A DNA stretch of 64,000 nt from JAAZDN01 sp964440875 (GTDB lineage: Bacteria > Bacillota_I > Bacilli_A > Erysipelotrichales > Erysipelotrichaceae), in NCBI GenBank assembly GCA_964440875.1, contig CAYTTS010000001.1, forward strand, positions 17,001 to 81,000, in the 5' to 3' direction. The notes under the pieces were generated by a model. That model made no database searches and had not been told where the DNA came from. It was given only the letters and a program-made list of their open reading frames with translations. Of the stretch, positions 17,015-25,358 are shown one piece after another. Within the stretch, counting starts at the first letter, position 1; each line of letters opens with the position of its first letter. The position numbers and the translations under genes were made by a program.

Positions 17015-17728
17015 ATGGAAAACTATAGTAAAAGAGAAATTATTGAAGATATCGAAAATAAAATTGAGAAAGGGACCTTGAAGCATGATGAAAGATTAGC
17101 GACAGAACGTGAGTTAATGGAACTATATAATGTTTCAAGAACGACAATAAGAAATGTTATTGCGGAATTAGAATTAAGACGATTAGTTTACCGCATTCCT
17201 GATACAGGTATCTTTGTCCAAAAAGAAATAATTAGAAAAACAAATGAAATAATTGGTTTTACTCAAATGATTAAAGACTCCAACCGTAAACCATATACAA
17301 AATTAGTTAAGTTTGAAAAGGTCGTTGTACCAGAGTTAGTAGCTAAAGCGATGAATCTGGAATCTGATACACTTATTTATGCATTTGAAAGATTAAGGTA
17401 TGTTGATGATAAACCATTTTTATATGAGTTCACTTATGTAAATCCAGTACTTTTTCCAAACTTAGAAGATCTTGATTTTGACGATAAGTCATTTTATATG
17501 AATATCAAAGATACTTATGGAATTACTCCCCACTATTTAAAGGAGAACGTTTCTGCGGTTACTGTTGATGGAGCGATATCTGATTTTCTCTATCAAACAA
17601 GTACTGCTTATGCTTTAAAAGTAGAGGGGACATCCCACACATTAAATGATGATGTCATCGAATATGGGATAAGTTATTATCACGCTCAAGACTTTAGTTT
17701 TGAAAGTGTTGTTGTCAATTTAATCTAA
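17015..17728 (+). CDS. GntR/HutC-family transcriptional regulator (UTRA domain)
   Basis: A 237-residue regulator. The winged-helix part (residues 1-70) has the typical LATERELMELYNVSRTTIRNVIAELE and GIFVQKE; residues 80-235 form the UTRA effector domain that binds phosphosugars in relatives such as NagR and TreR. ATG at 17015 follows AAAGGAG; the ATG at 16991 overlaps the operator and ribosome site. Probable regulator of the SIS operon and itself, through the shared TTGTATATACAA-type sites. The effector is unknown. Confidence 0.88.
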   Translation: MENYSKREIIEDIENKIEKGTLKHDERLATERELMELYNVSRTTIRNVIAELELRRLVYRIPDTGIFVQKEIIRKTNEIIGFTQMIKDSNRKPYTKLVKFEKVVVPELVAKAMNLESDTLIYAFERLRYVDDKPFLYEFTYVNPVLFPNLEDLDFDDKSFYMNIKDTYGITPHYLKENVSAVTVDGAISDFLYQTSTAYALKVEGTSHTLNDDVIEYGISYYHAQDFSFESVVVNLI

Positions 17729-17734
17729 TAAATT

Positions 17735-17761
17735 AAACACCGCATAAAGTGGTGTTTTTCT
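17735..17761 (+). terminator. Terminator after GntR gene
   Basis: AAACACCGC / GTGGTGTTT stem (one G-U pair), loop ATAAA, then TTTT. Confidence 0.75.
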
Positions 17762-17773
17762 TATCAAAATGAC

Positions 17774-17787
17774 TGTAATCGCTTCCA
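17774..17787 (+). promoter_or_regulatory. Cre-like site upstream of pckA
   Basis: TGTAATCGCTTCCA matches the CcpA consensus TGWAARCGYTWNCW at 13 of 14 positions and overlaps the place of the -35 element, so it should repress. Confidence 0.6.
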
Positions 17788-17803
17788 TAGATTTAAGGTA
17801 ATA

Positions 17804-17812
17804 TGCTATAGT
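17804..17812 (+). promoter_or_regulatory. Extended -10 promoter of pckA
   Basis: TGCTATAGT (TG-N-TATAGT), 24 bp before the start codon. Confidence 0.55.
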
Positions 17813-17835
17813 ATTTATATAGGAGGAATATATCT

Positions 17836-19419
17836 ATGAATATTGATCAAAACTTAATGAAGGCAGCTTTAGTAAACAGTACTAAAGTTCATGAAAACCT
17901 TTCAATACCAGATCTTACTAAATTTGTCTTAGACGAAGATGAAGGAGTTCTGAGTAGTGATGGTGCGATTAGTGTAATTACAGGTAAGTATACAGGTAGA
18001 TCTCCAAAAGATAAGTTCATCGTTTTAGATGATGTCTCAAGAGATAAGGTAGACTTTAATGATGTTAACAAGGCTATAAGTGAAGAACATTTTTATCGAC
18101 TATATGATAAAGTGATGAAACACTTAGGTAAACAAAAAAATCTGTTTAGGCTTAAAGCTTTTGCGGGCGCTGATAAAAATTATCAACTTCCAATTGAAGT
18201 AATTAATGAATATGCGTGGCATAATATTTTTGCTCAACAGTTATTTATTCTACCTACAGATGAAGAATTAAATGCTCATGAAACAGAATTTACTGTGATT
18301 GATGTACCAAATTGCTATGCTGATCCTAGTAAAGATGGAACTAATTCAGAAACATTTATTGTTGTCTCACTAAAAGAGAAAATAATTTTAATTGGTGGTA
18401 CTGAGTATGCGGGAGAAATTAAGAAATCAATTTTCTCAATAATGAACTACTTACTACCAGATAAAGATGTACTTCCAATGCACTGTTCGGCAAATGTTGG
18501 AGAAGAGGGCGATGTAGCTTTATTCTTTGGACTATCAGGAACAGGAAAAACAACTTTATCAACATCACCTGAGCGAAAGTTAATTGGTGATGATGAACAT
18601 GGTTGGTCAAAAGATGGTGTCTTTAATATTGAAGGTGGCTGTTATGCTAAGACTGTAGATCTTTCACGTGAAAGTGAGCCGGAAATATATGATGCAATTA
18701 GATTTGGAGTAATCTTAGAAAATGTTATCTTAGATCCATATACAAAAAAACCAGACTACTTTGATACATCCTTAACAGAAAATACCAGAGCGGCTTATCC
18801 ACTTGAAAACATTGAGAATGTTAAACTTCCAAGTGTTGCTGGTGAACCAAGTAAAATAATCTTCTTAACGGCAGATGCAACTGGTGTACTGCCACCAGTA
18901 TCAAAGTTAAATACTAATCAAGCTATGTATCACTTTTTAAGCGGTTATACGAGCAAGTTAGCAGGAACTGAGCGTGGTGTTGTAGAACCTGAGCCAACCT
19001 TCTCTGCATGCTTTGGAGCGCCTTTCTTACCACTTAGTCCAACGGTCTACGCAGACATGTTAGGTGATAAACTAAAAGATGAAAGTATCTCAGTATATCT
19101 TGTAAATACTGGCTGGAGTGGTGGCGACTATAATAATGCTGATCGTATCAAACTAAAAGATACTCGTGCTATTATTGATGCTATTTTAAATAATGAATTA
19201 GATAAGGCTGAATATACAAGTGATAATATATTTAATTTAAATATACCAAGTGAAGTAAGTAATGTTAATAGTGAAATTTTAAATCCAAGAAATGCTTGGG
19301 AAGATAAAGATTTATATGATGAAGCAGCTGAAAGATTAGCTCTAGCATTCAATAATAACTTTAGTAATAATTTTAAAGATGCTAGTGATGAAATTAAAAG
19401 TGCAAATCCAATAGTATAA
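17836..19419 (+). CDS. pckA: Phosphoenolpyruvate carboxykinase (ATP)
   Basis: A 527-residue cytosolic enzyme interconverting oxaloacetate + ATP and PEP + CO2 + ADP. TGRSPKDKFIV, the kinase P-loop FFGLSGTGKTTLS, IGDDEHGW and the substrate segment ENTRAAYPL are all present. Full length for the ATP-dependent family. Single-gene unit: its own promoter with a cre-like site and its own terminator. In fermentative Bacilli it can run in either direction; the cre-like site suggests glucose repression and thus a gluconeogenic or anaplerotic use. Confidence 0.96.
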   Translation: MNIDQNLMKAALVNSTKVHENLSIPDLTKFVLDEDEGVLSSDGAISVITGKYTGRSPKDKFIVLDDVSRDKVDFNDVNKAISEEHFYRLYDKVMKHLGKQKNLFRLKAFAGADKNYQLPIEVINEYAWHNIFAQQLFILPTDEELNAHETEFTVIDVPNCYADPSKDGTNSETFIVVSLKEKIILIGGTEYAGEIKKSIFSIMNYLLPDKDVLPMHCSANVGEEGDVALFFGLSGTGKTTLSTSPERKLIGDDEHGWSKDGVFNIEGGCYAKTVDLSRESEPEIYDAIRFGVILENVILDPYTKKPDYFDTSLTENTRAAYPLENIENVKLPSVAGEPSKIIFLTADATGVLPPVSKLNTNQAMYHFLSGYTSKLAGTERGVVEPEPTFSACFGAPFLPLSPTVYADMLGDKLKDESISVYLVNTGWSGGDYNNADRIKLKDTRAIIDAILNNELDKAEYTSDNIFNLNIPSEVSNVNSEILNPRNAWEDKDLYDEAAERLALAFNNNFSNNFKDASDEIKSANPIV

Positions 19420-19423
19420 TAAG

Positions 19424-19449
19424 TAGCCGAGCAAAAGCTCGGCTATTTT
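19424..19449 (+). terminator. Terminator after pckA
   Basis: TAGCCGAGC / GCTCGGCTA stem with loop AAAA, followed by TTTT. Confidence 0.9.
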
Positions 19450-19457
19450 AAACTAAA

Positions 19458-19486
19458 TTGATAAATATAGTTTAAAATATTATAAT
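19458..19486 (+). promoter_or_regulatory. Promoter of XRE-cupin regulator
   Basis: TTGATA, 17-bp spacer, TATAAT. Confidence 0.75.
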
Positions 19487-19516
19487 GAAAACGTATTAAT
19501 TAAAGGTGGGATTTAT

Positions 19517-20095
19517 GTGGAGAATATCGGAGCGAAAGTAAAAGCATTAAGATTAGAAAATAAGATGACATTAAAAGATTTAGGAAAGTTAAGTAAATTA
19601 TCAATCGGTTTTTTATCACAATTTGAAAGAGATCAAACAACAATAGCAATTGACTCATTATCGAGGATTGCCAAAATATTTGATGTAGACATTACATATT
19701 TTATTGGGAGTAAACCAAAATCATCATCCCCAATTGTTAGAAAATATGATAATGCTGATGTGCAAATATTAAGTAGTAACTTTATATCAAGAGTATTAAT
19801 TAATGATGTTGAGGCTTCATTTTTACCAAGAATTATTGAAATATTACCAAATTATGAAAGTGATATTGAAGTAGATATGATTAGCCATGAAGGAGAAGAG
19901 TTTATTTATGTATTAGAAGGTATCTTAGATTTGATTGTTGATGGTGTAACCCAAAGTTTATACCCAGGAGATGCAGCTTATATATCTTCAAAACAACAAC
20001 ACAACTGGCTTAATAATACAAATAGAACAATAAAACTTTTAACGATAAATTATCCTAATGCTTTTAAGCATAAGGAAGATTCCTCAATTGACTAG
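19517..20095 (+). CDS. XRE-family regulator with C-terminal cupin domain
   Basis: A 192-residue protein: helix-turn-helix at residues 5-62 (IGAKVKALRLENKMTLKDLGKLSKLS) and a cupin barrel at about 110-185 (EGEEFIYVLEGILDLIVDG, YPGDAAYISSKQQHNWLN). Regulators of this build control amino-acid, polyamine or sugar metabolism after binding a small ligand in the cupin. GTG start, 8 nt after AAAGGTGGG. The target is not obvious from the context. Confidence 0.85.
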   Translation: MENIGAKVKALRLENKMTLKDLGKLSKLSIGFLSQFERDQTTIAIDSLSRIAKIFDVDITYFIGSKPKSSSPIVRKYDNADVQILSSNFISRVLINDVEASFLPRIIEILPNYESDIEVDMISHEGEEFIYVLEGILDLIVDGVTQSLYPGDAAYISSKQQHNWLNNTNRTIKLLTINYPNAFKHKEDSSID

Positions 20096-20116
20096 AAGCT
20101 TATATTGTGCTATTAT
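20088..20116 (+). promoter_or_regulatory. Promoter of hisS-aspS, overlapping end of upstream gene
   Basis: TTGACT, 17-bp spacer, TATTAT. The -35 covers the stop codon of the XRE-cupin gene. Confidence 0.65.
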
Positions 20117-20149
20117 TTTGATATATCAATGACAAAGAAATAGTACTTA

Positions 20150-20340
20150 TTTGTTTTTTTAGAGAGAGATTGATTTGGTGAAAAATCTTATACAAATACT
20201 TACTTGGACGCTTTTGAGATAATACTCTGAACTTTAGTAGGAGTATTCGGCTAATTACCGCTATCAAATTACGAGTGCAAATTACTGTTAAGTAAGGTGG
20301 TATCGCGCAAATTAGCGTCCTTATAGAGGGCGTTTTTTTA
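20150..20340 (+). promoter_or_regulatory. T-box leader (riboswitch) of hisS-aspS, GAC specifier
   Basis: Stem I signature AGAGAGAGATTGATTTGGTG at 20161-20180. The specifier region TTGGACGCTTTTGAG reads GAC (Asp) at 20207-20209. The T-box AAGGTGGTATCGCG at 20294-20307 forms the antiterminator. The competing terminator AGCGTCCT / AGGGCGTT with seven T follows at about 20314-20338. Uncharged tRNA pairing to the specifier and T-box should switch the operon on. Confidence 0.9.
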
Positions 20341-20358
20341 TTGTAAAGGAGAAATGAA

Positions 20359-21651
20359 ATGAGTAAATATCGCAAAGTAAAAGGTGTTAAAGACTTATAT
20401 GATCAAGATATGTATGAGTTCGCTGTTATCGAAGAAATAGCAAAACGTTTATGTGACCTATATAATTTTAAAGAAATAAGAATTCCTGAGTTTGAACATA
20501 CAGAAGTGTTCGCAAGAGAAAATGACTCTAGTGATGTTGTTAATAAAGAGATGTATACATTTACTGACCAAGGAAATAGATCTTTATCATTAAGACCTGA
20601 GTGGACTGCGGGAATCATTAGAAGTGTAGTTGAGAATAAATTATACGCTAATCCTGACTTACCTCTAAAGTATTTCTATATTGGAACTAACTTCAGAAGT
20701 GAAAACCCACAAAAGGGTAGATTTAGAATATTTAATCAATTTGGAGTTGAAAGTATTGGTGTAAAAAGTCCAAACGCAGATGCGGAAGTAATTGCCTTAG
20801 GATATACATTTATGAATTTATTTGAACTTAAAGATTTTAAAATTGAGTTAAATACAATTGGTGATAAAGATTCAAGAAAAGCTTACAACGAAGCTTTAGT
20901 GAAACACTTTACTCCAGTAATTGATGACTTATGTGATGACTGTAAACGTCGTCTCCAACAAAATCCATTAAGAATATTAGATTGTAAAAGAGACTATAAA
21001 CATGAGAGTATAATTAATGCCCCATTTAACTATGAATATTTAAATGATGAATCAAAAGCATACTATGCAAATGTTAAAGAAATCTTAAATGAATTAAATA
21101 TTCCATTTGTTGAAAATCACCGTATGGTTAGAGGATTAGATTACTACTCACATACAGTATTTGAATTTATAAGTACTAATGAAAATATGGGTTCACAATC
21201 AACAATTCTTGGTGGTGGACACTATGATTACTTAGTAGAACAATTTGGTGGACCTAGTATGGGGGCAGTAGGATTTGGCTTAGGTGTTGAAAGATTCTTA
21301 TTAGCACTAGAAGCTGAAGGTATTGACCTTGGTAAAGCACCAAGTATTGACTCATACATATTAGTCTTAGATGAAGAGGCTAGAACTTATGCTCAGAAAG
21401 TTGCGACACTTTTAAGAGTTAATCAAATAGCTACTGATATGAATATGGAAAAACGTTCAATGAAATCTCAGTTTAAAACAGTTGAACGATTAAATGCTCC
21501 AATAGTTCTATTAATTGGAAATACTGAGAAAGAAAATAATACAGTAACAATTAAAAATACAATTAATCAAAAACAAGAAACAGTTGAAGTGATGAAAGCT
21601 GTTGAAGTAGTAAATGAAATGATGAAAGATAATTTAGAGGGAGAAAATTAA
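20359..21651 (+). CDS. hisS: Histidyl-tRNA synthetase
   Basis: A 430-residue class II synthetase. KVKGVKDLYDQD at the start, motif 2 FYIGTNFRSENPQKGRFR, the histidine-binding MVRGLDYYSHTVFE, and motif 3 GFGLGVERFLLALE are present, then a C-terminal anticodon-binding domain. It charges tRNA-His in the cytoplasm. It is controlled by the T-box upstream; the stop overlaps the aspS start by one base. Confidence 0.96.
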   Translation: MSKYRKVKGVKDLYDQDMYEFAVIEEIAKRLCDLYNFKEIRIPEFEHTEVFARENDSSDVVNKEMYTFTDQGNRSLSLRPEWTAGIIRSVVENKLYANPDLPLKYFYIGTNFRSENPQKGRFRIFNQFGVESIGVKSPNADAEVIALGYTFMNLFELKDFKIELNTIGDKDSRKAYNEALVKHFTPVIDDLCDDCKRRLQQNPLRILDCKRDYKHESIINAPFNYEYLNDESKAYYANVKEILNELNIPFVENHRMVRGLDYYSHTVFEFISTNENMGSQSTILGGGHYDYLVEQFGGPSMGAVGFGLGVERFLLALEAEGIDLGKAPSIDSYILVLDEEARTYAQKVATLLRVNQIATDMNMEKRSMKSQFKTVERLNAPIVLLIGNTEKENNTVTIKNTINQKQETVEVMKAVEVVNEMMKDNLEGEN

Positions 21652-23408
21652 TGCGTACACATAATAATGGAGAATTAAGAATTGATCATATTAATGAAGA
21701 AGTAACACTAGTTGGCTGGGTTGCGAAAAAACGTAACTTTGGGGCAATGGTTTTTATTGACCTAAGAGATAGATATGGAAAGACGCAATTAGTCTTCGAT
21801 GAAAACTTCCACGATCAAGTAAAAGATGTTAGAAATGAATATGTTATTCAAGTAAAAGGTAAAGTAGTTAAAAGACATGAAAGCAATCCGGACTTATTAA
21901 CAGGTGAGATTGAAGTTGTTGTTAGAGAGTTAGAAGTTATTAATAAGGCGGAAACTACACCATTAATTATTGATAATGAAACAGATGCTTTAGAAGGTGT
22001 ACGTATGAAGTATCGTTACTTAGACTTACGTCGTCCAAATATGCAGGCTAACTTAATTAGAAGAAGTAAAATTAGTGCAGCTATTAGAGAATATCTATAT
22101 GATAATGACTTTGTTGACATTGAAACACCTGTATTAGGTAAGTCAACACCAGAGGGTGCTCGTGACTATTTAGTTCCATCAAGAAATTATGCTGGTGAGT
22201 TCTATGCACTTCCACAATCACCACAACTTTATAAACAATTATTAATGATTAGTGGTTTTGAAAGATACTTCCAAATTGCTAAATGTTTCCGTGATGAAGA
22301 CTTACGTGCTGATCGTCAAATGGAGTTTACTCAAGTGGATATTGAAATGTCATTTATGAGTGAAGAACAAATCCAAACGATGGCAGAAGGTATGATGAAG
22401 AAAGTATTTAAAGATGTTTTAAATAAAGAAATCACAACACCATTCCAACGTCTAACTTGGCATGAAGCTATGAATACTTACGGTAGTGATAAACCAGATA
22501 CAAGATATGGTTTAGAATTTATCGACTTAAAAGACATTTTTGTAAATACTGAATTTAAAGTTTTACAATCAGCATTAACTGAAGATGGTGTAATTAAAGC
22601 TATCGTTGTTAATGATTACGCAGATATTACAAGAAAAGGTATTGATAAGATTGTCGACATTATTAAATCACACGGTGGACATGGAGTTTTAGACCTTAAA
22701 TATATTAATGATGACTTAGATGGTAGAATCTTAAAATTCTTTAGTGAAGAAGAAATCGCTGGCTTAAAAGCTAAATTAAATTTAGTTGAAAATGACTTAG
22801 TCTTAATTGTAAGTGGTGACTTTGAAGTAAGTACAACAGCACTAGGGGCAGTTAGAACTTATATTGCTGATCTTAAAGGCTTAATACCAGAAGATGAGTT
22901 TAACTTCTTATGGGTCACTGAATTCCCATTATTAGAGTATGATGTTGAAGATGATAGATACTACGCAAGACACCATCCATTTACAAGACCGTTAGCAGAA
23001 GATATGGGAATGCTTGATAGTGATCCGAAAAATGTTAAAGCTATCGCTTATGACATGATTTTAAATGGTTATGAGTTAGGTGGAGGATCACTGAGAAACT
23101 ATAAGGTTGAAGATCAAACAAAATTATTTGAAGTCTTAGGATTTAGTGAAGAAGAAATTAGAAGCCAATTTGGATTCTTCGTTGATGCCTTTAAATACGG
23201 AACACCACCACATGGTGGAATTGCCTTTGGTTTAGATAGATTAGCAATGATTATGTCTAATGAACCATCGATTAGAGAAGTAATCGCTTTCCCTAAAAAC
23301 GCTCAAGCGAAGGACCCAATGATGGATGCTCCATCAAAACCTTCAAGTGAACAGATTGCTGAGTTACACCTTTCAATCATTGAAGCAAAAGAAAAAAGCG
23401 AAAACTAG
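21651..23408 (+). CDS. aspS: Aspartyl-tRNA synthetase
   Basis: A 585-residue bacterial-type AspRS: N-terminal OB-fold (VTLVGWVAKKRNFGAMVFIDLRDR), class II core with FVDIETPVLGKSTPEGARDYLVPSR, motif 2 FRDEDLRADRQMEFTQVDIEMSF, a GAD insertion domain and motif 3 GIAFGLDRLAMIM. Translation is coupled to hisS (TAATG overlap). The GAC specifier of the leader suits this gene. Confidence 0.97.
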   Translation: MRTHNNGELRIDHINEEVTLVGWVAKKRNFGAMVFIDLRDRYGKTQLVFDENFHDQVKDVRNEYVIQVKGKVVKRHESNPDLLTGEIEVVVRELEVINKAETTPLIIDNETDALEGVRMKYRYLDLRRPNMQANLIRRSKISAAIREYLYDNDFVDIETPVLGKSTPEGARDYLVPSRNYAGEFYALPQSPQLYKQLLMISGFERYFQIAKCFRDEDLRADRQMEFTQVDIEMSFMSEEQIQTMAEGMMKKVFKDVLNKEITTPFQRLTWHEAMNTYGSDKPDTRYGLEFIDLKDIFVNTEFKVLQSALTEDGVIKAIVVNDYADITRKGIDKIVDIIKSHGGHGVLDLKYINDDLDGRILKFFSEEEIAGLKAKLNLVENDLVLIVSGDFEVSTTALGAVRTYIADLKGLIPEDEFNFLWVTEFPLLEYDVEDDRYYARHHPFTRPLAEDMGMLDSDPKNVKAIAYDMILNGYELGGGSLRNYKVEDQTKLFEVLGFSEEEIRSQFGFFVDAFKYGTPPHGGIAFGLDRLAMIMSNEPSIREVIAFPKNAQAKDPMMDAPSKPSSEQIAELHLSIIEAKEKSEN

Positions 23409-23418
23409 TTAAAGTAAT

Positions 23419-23446
23419 TTGATTATTAGTGTAAAATTGCTATAAT
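23419..23446 (+). promoter_or_regulatory. Promoter of the 6S RNA
   Basis: TTGATT, 16-bp spacer, TATAAT; predicted start near 23453. Confidence 0.65.
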
Positions 23447-23452
23447 ATAGGT

Positions 23453-23593
23453 ACTCAAGAGGTGTATATATTTTCGAACACATTATTATACTGGATTCTG
23501 AGTCAAGTGTGTGTGTAGAATGTTAATTCACTAATCATATTTGCAGGAGTCCGCCTTGGACATAGTTCCGGGAATGAGCCCTCTTGGGTCTTA
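23453..23593 (+). ncRNA. ssrS: 6S RNA (candidate)
   Basis: ACTCAAGAGG (23453-23462) pairs over 10 bp with CCTCTTGGGT (23580-23589), giving a long closing stem; the interior is an unpaired bubble flanked by short helices such as GTCC-GCCTT-GGAC. There is a strong promoter and no open frame. The place directly after aspS matches the location I recall for 6S RNA in Bacillus. 6S RNA mimics an open promoter and binds RNA polymerase. At about 140 nt it is shorter than the usual 180-200 nt, so the ends are approximate. Confidence 0.6.
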
Positions 23594-23627
23594 AATTTTA
23601 AATAATGATTTAGTAAAGGAGGAAAAA

Positions 23628-23828
23628 ATGCAAACTTTTTTATGGATACTTTTAGGAGCACTGATTGGTGCGGTTATTACATTCTTTGTAACAAAGAGAT
23701 TATTTGAAAAACAAATTAAAGATAATCCTCCAATAAATGAAAACATGATTAGAGCTATGTATGCACAAATGGGTAGAAAACCATCAGAAGCACAAATTAG
23801 ACAAATCATGAGAACAATGAATCAATAA
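23628..23828 (+). CDS. yneF: YneF family protein (UPF0154)
   Basis: A 66-residue protein with one N-terminal membrane helix (residues 4-22) and a conserved cytoplasmic tail PPINENMIRAMYAQMGRKPSEAQIRQIMR, the family signature. Function unknown. GGAGGAAAAA site; its own terminator follows. Confidence 0.92.
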   Translation: MQTFLWILLGALIGAVITFFVTKRLFEKQIKDNPPINENMIRAMYAQMGRKPSEAQIRQIMRTMNQ

Positions 23829-23834
23829 AACTAT

Positions 23835-23857
23835 AAGAAGCCTAGGCTTCTTTTTTA
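23835..23857 (+). terminator. Terminator after yneF
   Basis: AAGAAGCC / GGCTTCTT palindrome followed by TTTT. Confidence 0.8.
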
Positions 23858-23907
23858 ATTACTTGTTTATATATAATGAATAAGCTAAAATTAACTTAGG
23901 TGATAAT

Positions 23908-23937
23908 ATGAATAGTCGTATTAGATTAGCTCTTTAA
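23908..23937 (+). CDS. Possible 9-codon leader peptide upstream of GNAT gene
   Basis: ATG-to-TAA frame encoding MNSRIRLAL, with AGGTGATA about 7 nt upstream. It ends 23 bp before the GNAT start and its own AAGGAGG site. It could be a regulatory upstream peptide or chance. Confidence 0.3.
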   Translation: MNSRIRLAL

Positions 23938-23960
23938 TTATAAAAATTAAGGAGGACAAT

Positions 23961-24368
23961 ATGTCGAAAATAATCTACAAAGAAATGAAAAAGTTTAATA
24001 AGGATGAAATATACAATTTATACAATGACGCAAAGTGGAGTAATTACTTAAATGATTTAGATTTGTTAATAAGAGCCTTTGAAGAGTCACTGTACGTCTA
24101 TGCTGCCTATTTAGATGATAAAGGACTAATTAGAGTCGTTGGTGATGGCCTAACAATAGTCTACATCCAAGATTTATTAGTCTTAAAAGAATATCAAAGA
24201 CAAAAAATAGCGAGTCATCTTTTAGATCATACTTTAGATAAATATCAAGATGTTCGACAAATAACATTAATGTCAGATGATGATGAAAACTTAAGAAAGT
24301 TCTATCGAAAAAATAATTTTAAAGAAGTAAATAATTTAAATGTCATTAGTTATTTGTATCAAAGATAA
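23961..24368 (+). CDS. GNAT-family N-acetyltransferase
   Basis: A 135-residue GNAT protein. IVYIQDLLVLKEYQRQKIASHLL is the core strand and acetyl-CoA loop, with Lys at a position usually Gly (QRQKIA for Q/RxxGxA); DDENLRKFYRKNNFKEV is the closing helix. The acceptor is unknown. It is preceded by AAGGAGG at 6 nt and by a possible short leader peptide. Confidence 0.85.
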   Translation: MSKIIYKEMKKFNKDEIYNLYNDAKWSNYLNDLDLLIRAFEESLYVYAAYLDDKGLIRVVGDGLTIVYIQDLLVLKEYQRQKIASHLLDHTLDKYQDVRQITLMSDDDENLRKFYRKNNFKEVNNLNVISYLYQR

Positions 24369-24384
24369 GATAAAAACAATAATA

Positions 24385-24415
24385 AAAGATCGACTGTAAT
24401 AGTTGATCTTTTTGA
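24385..24415 (+). terminator. Terminator after GNAT gene
   Basis: AAAGATCGAC / GTTGATCTTT 10-bp stem (one G-U pair), loop of 7, then TTTT. Confidence 0.8.
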
Positions 24416-24418
24416 TTG

Positions 24419-24455
24419 AAAAAACTCATACTTTAATTAAATAAAATATGAGTTT
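24419..24455 (-). terminator. Terminator after murB
   Basis: AAACTCATA / TATGAGTTT stem; on the minus strand it is followed by TTTTTTC. Confidence 0.75.
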
Positions 24456-24461
24456 GATATA

Positions 24462-25358
24462 TTATTTCAATATTTGAATTTCAGGTTCTAAAACAAAGCC
24501 TGTTAAAACATAAACACGTGCTTGAATGTGGTTGATTAAACTAATGAAATCATCACTACTTCCACCATTTACATTTATTAAGAAACCAGCATGTTTCTCA
24601 CTAACTTTAATACCGTTAATCTCAAATCCTTTTAGATTACACTGATCAATTAAAGCACTTGCGTAATGATTCTTTGGTCTTTTAAATGTAGAGCCAGCAC
24701 TTGGATATTCAAGTGGTTGTTTACTTTCTCTTCGATGTAGAAAGTCAGCCATACGATCACTAATACTATCCTTATTATCATCATGTAGTTTAAAGTATGC
24801 AGCACTTACTACACCTTCATTATGCATATAATAACTATTACGGTATGAAAACTCTGAGTCCTCATTACTTAAGGTAATGGCCTTAACATCTTTATTAATA
24901 TATTCAACGTGAGATGTTACATCTTTCATTTCTCCATTATAAGCACCAGCGTTCATATAGATTGCGCCACCAACACTTGCTGGAATACCATATAAGGCCT
25001 CCATACCACTGAGACTATTGTCTCTTGCAAATAAGCAAACATCCTTCAATAGTGCTCCTGCTTCTGCTTTAATAATATTATCTTCTAAAAGTGTTATTTT
25101 TGAATACTTAGGTCCAAGATATATTACGACACCTCGTACTCCGTACTCTAATGCTAATGTATTTGAACCATTTCCAATAACAAAATATTTCAAATTCATT
25201 TCTTCACTTAATTTTATTGCTTTTATAATATCTTCTTCAGATCTAACTTCGATAAAGTAGTCAGCTAAGCCGCCAATCTTTAAACTCAAGTAGTCTTTTA
25301 GATAAACATTAGTTCTAACATCTAAGTTAGCATCTTGAAATTTATTTAAATTAATCAT
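24462..25358 (-). CDS. murB: UDP-N-acetylenolpyruvoylglucosamine reductase
   Basis: A 298-residue FAD enzyme of peptidoglycan precursor synthesis (UDP-GlcNAc-enolpyruvate to UDP-MurNAc, NADPH-dependent). YFVIGNGSNTLAL, GMEALYGIPASVGGAIYMNAGAY and RRESKQPLEYPSAGSTFKRP with the catalytic Ser are visible. Short type lacking the long C-terminal insertion, as in Bacilli. The start overlaps the plsY stop by 4 bases. Confidence 0.95.
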   Translation of the reverse strand: MINLNKFQDANLDVRTNVYLKDYLSLKIGGLADYFIEVRSEEDIIKAIKLSEEMNLKYFVIGNGSNTLALEYGVRGVVIYLGPKYSKITLLEDNIIKAEAGALLKDVCLFARDNSLSGMEALYGIPASVGGAIYMNAGAYNGEMKDVTSHVEYINKDVKAITLSNEDSEFSYRNSYYMHNEGVVSAAYFKLHDDNKDSISDRMADFLHRRESKQPLEYPSAGSTFKRPKNHYASALIDQCNLKGFEINGIKVSEKHAGFLINVNGGSSDDFISLINHIQARVYVLTGFVLEPEIQILK

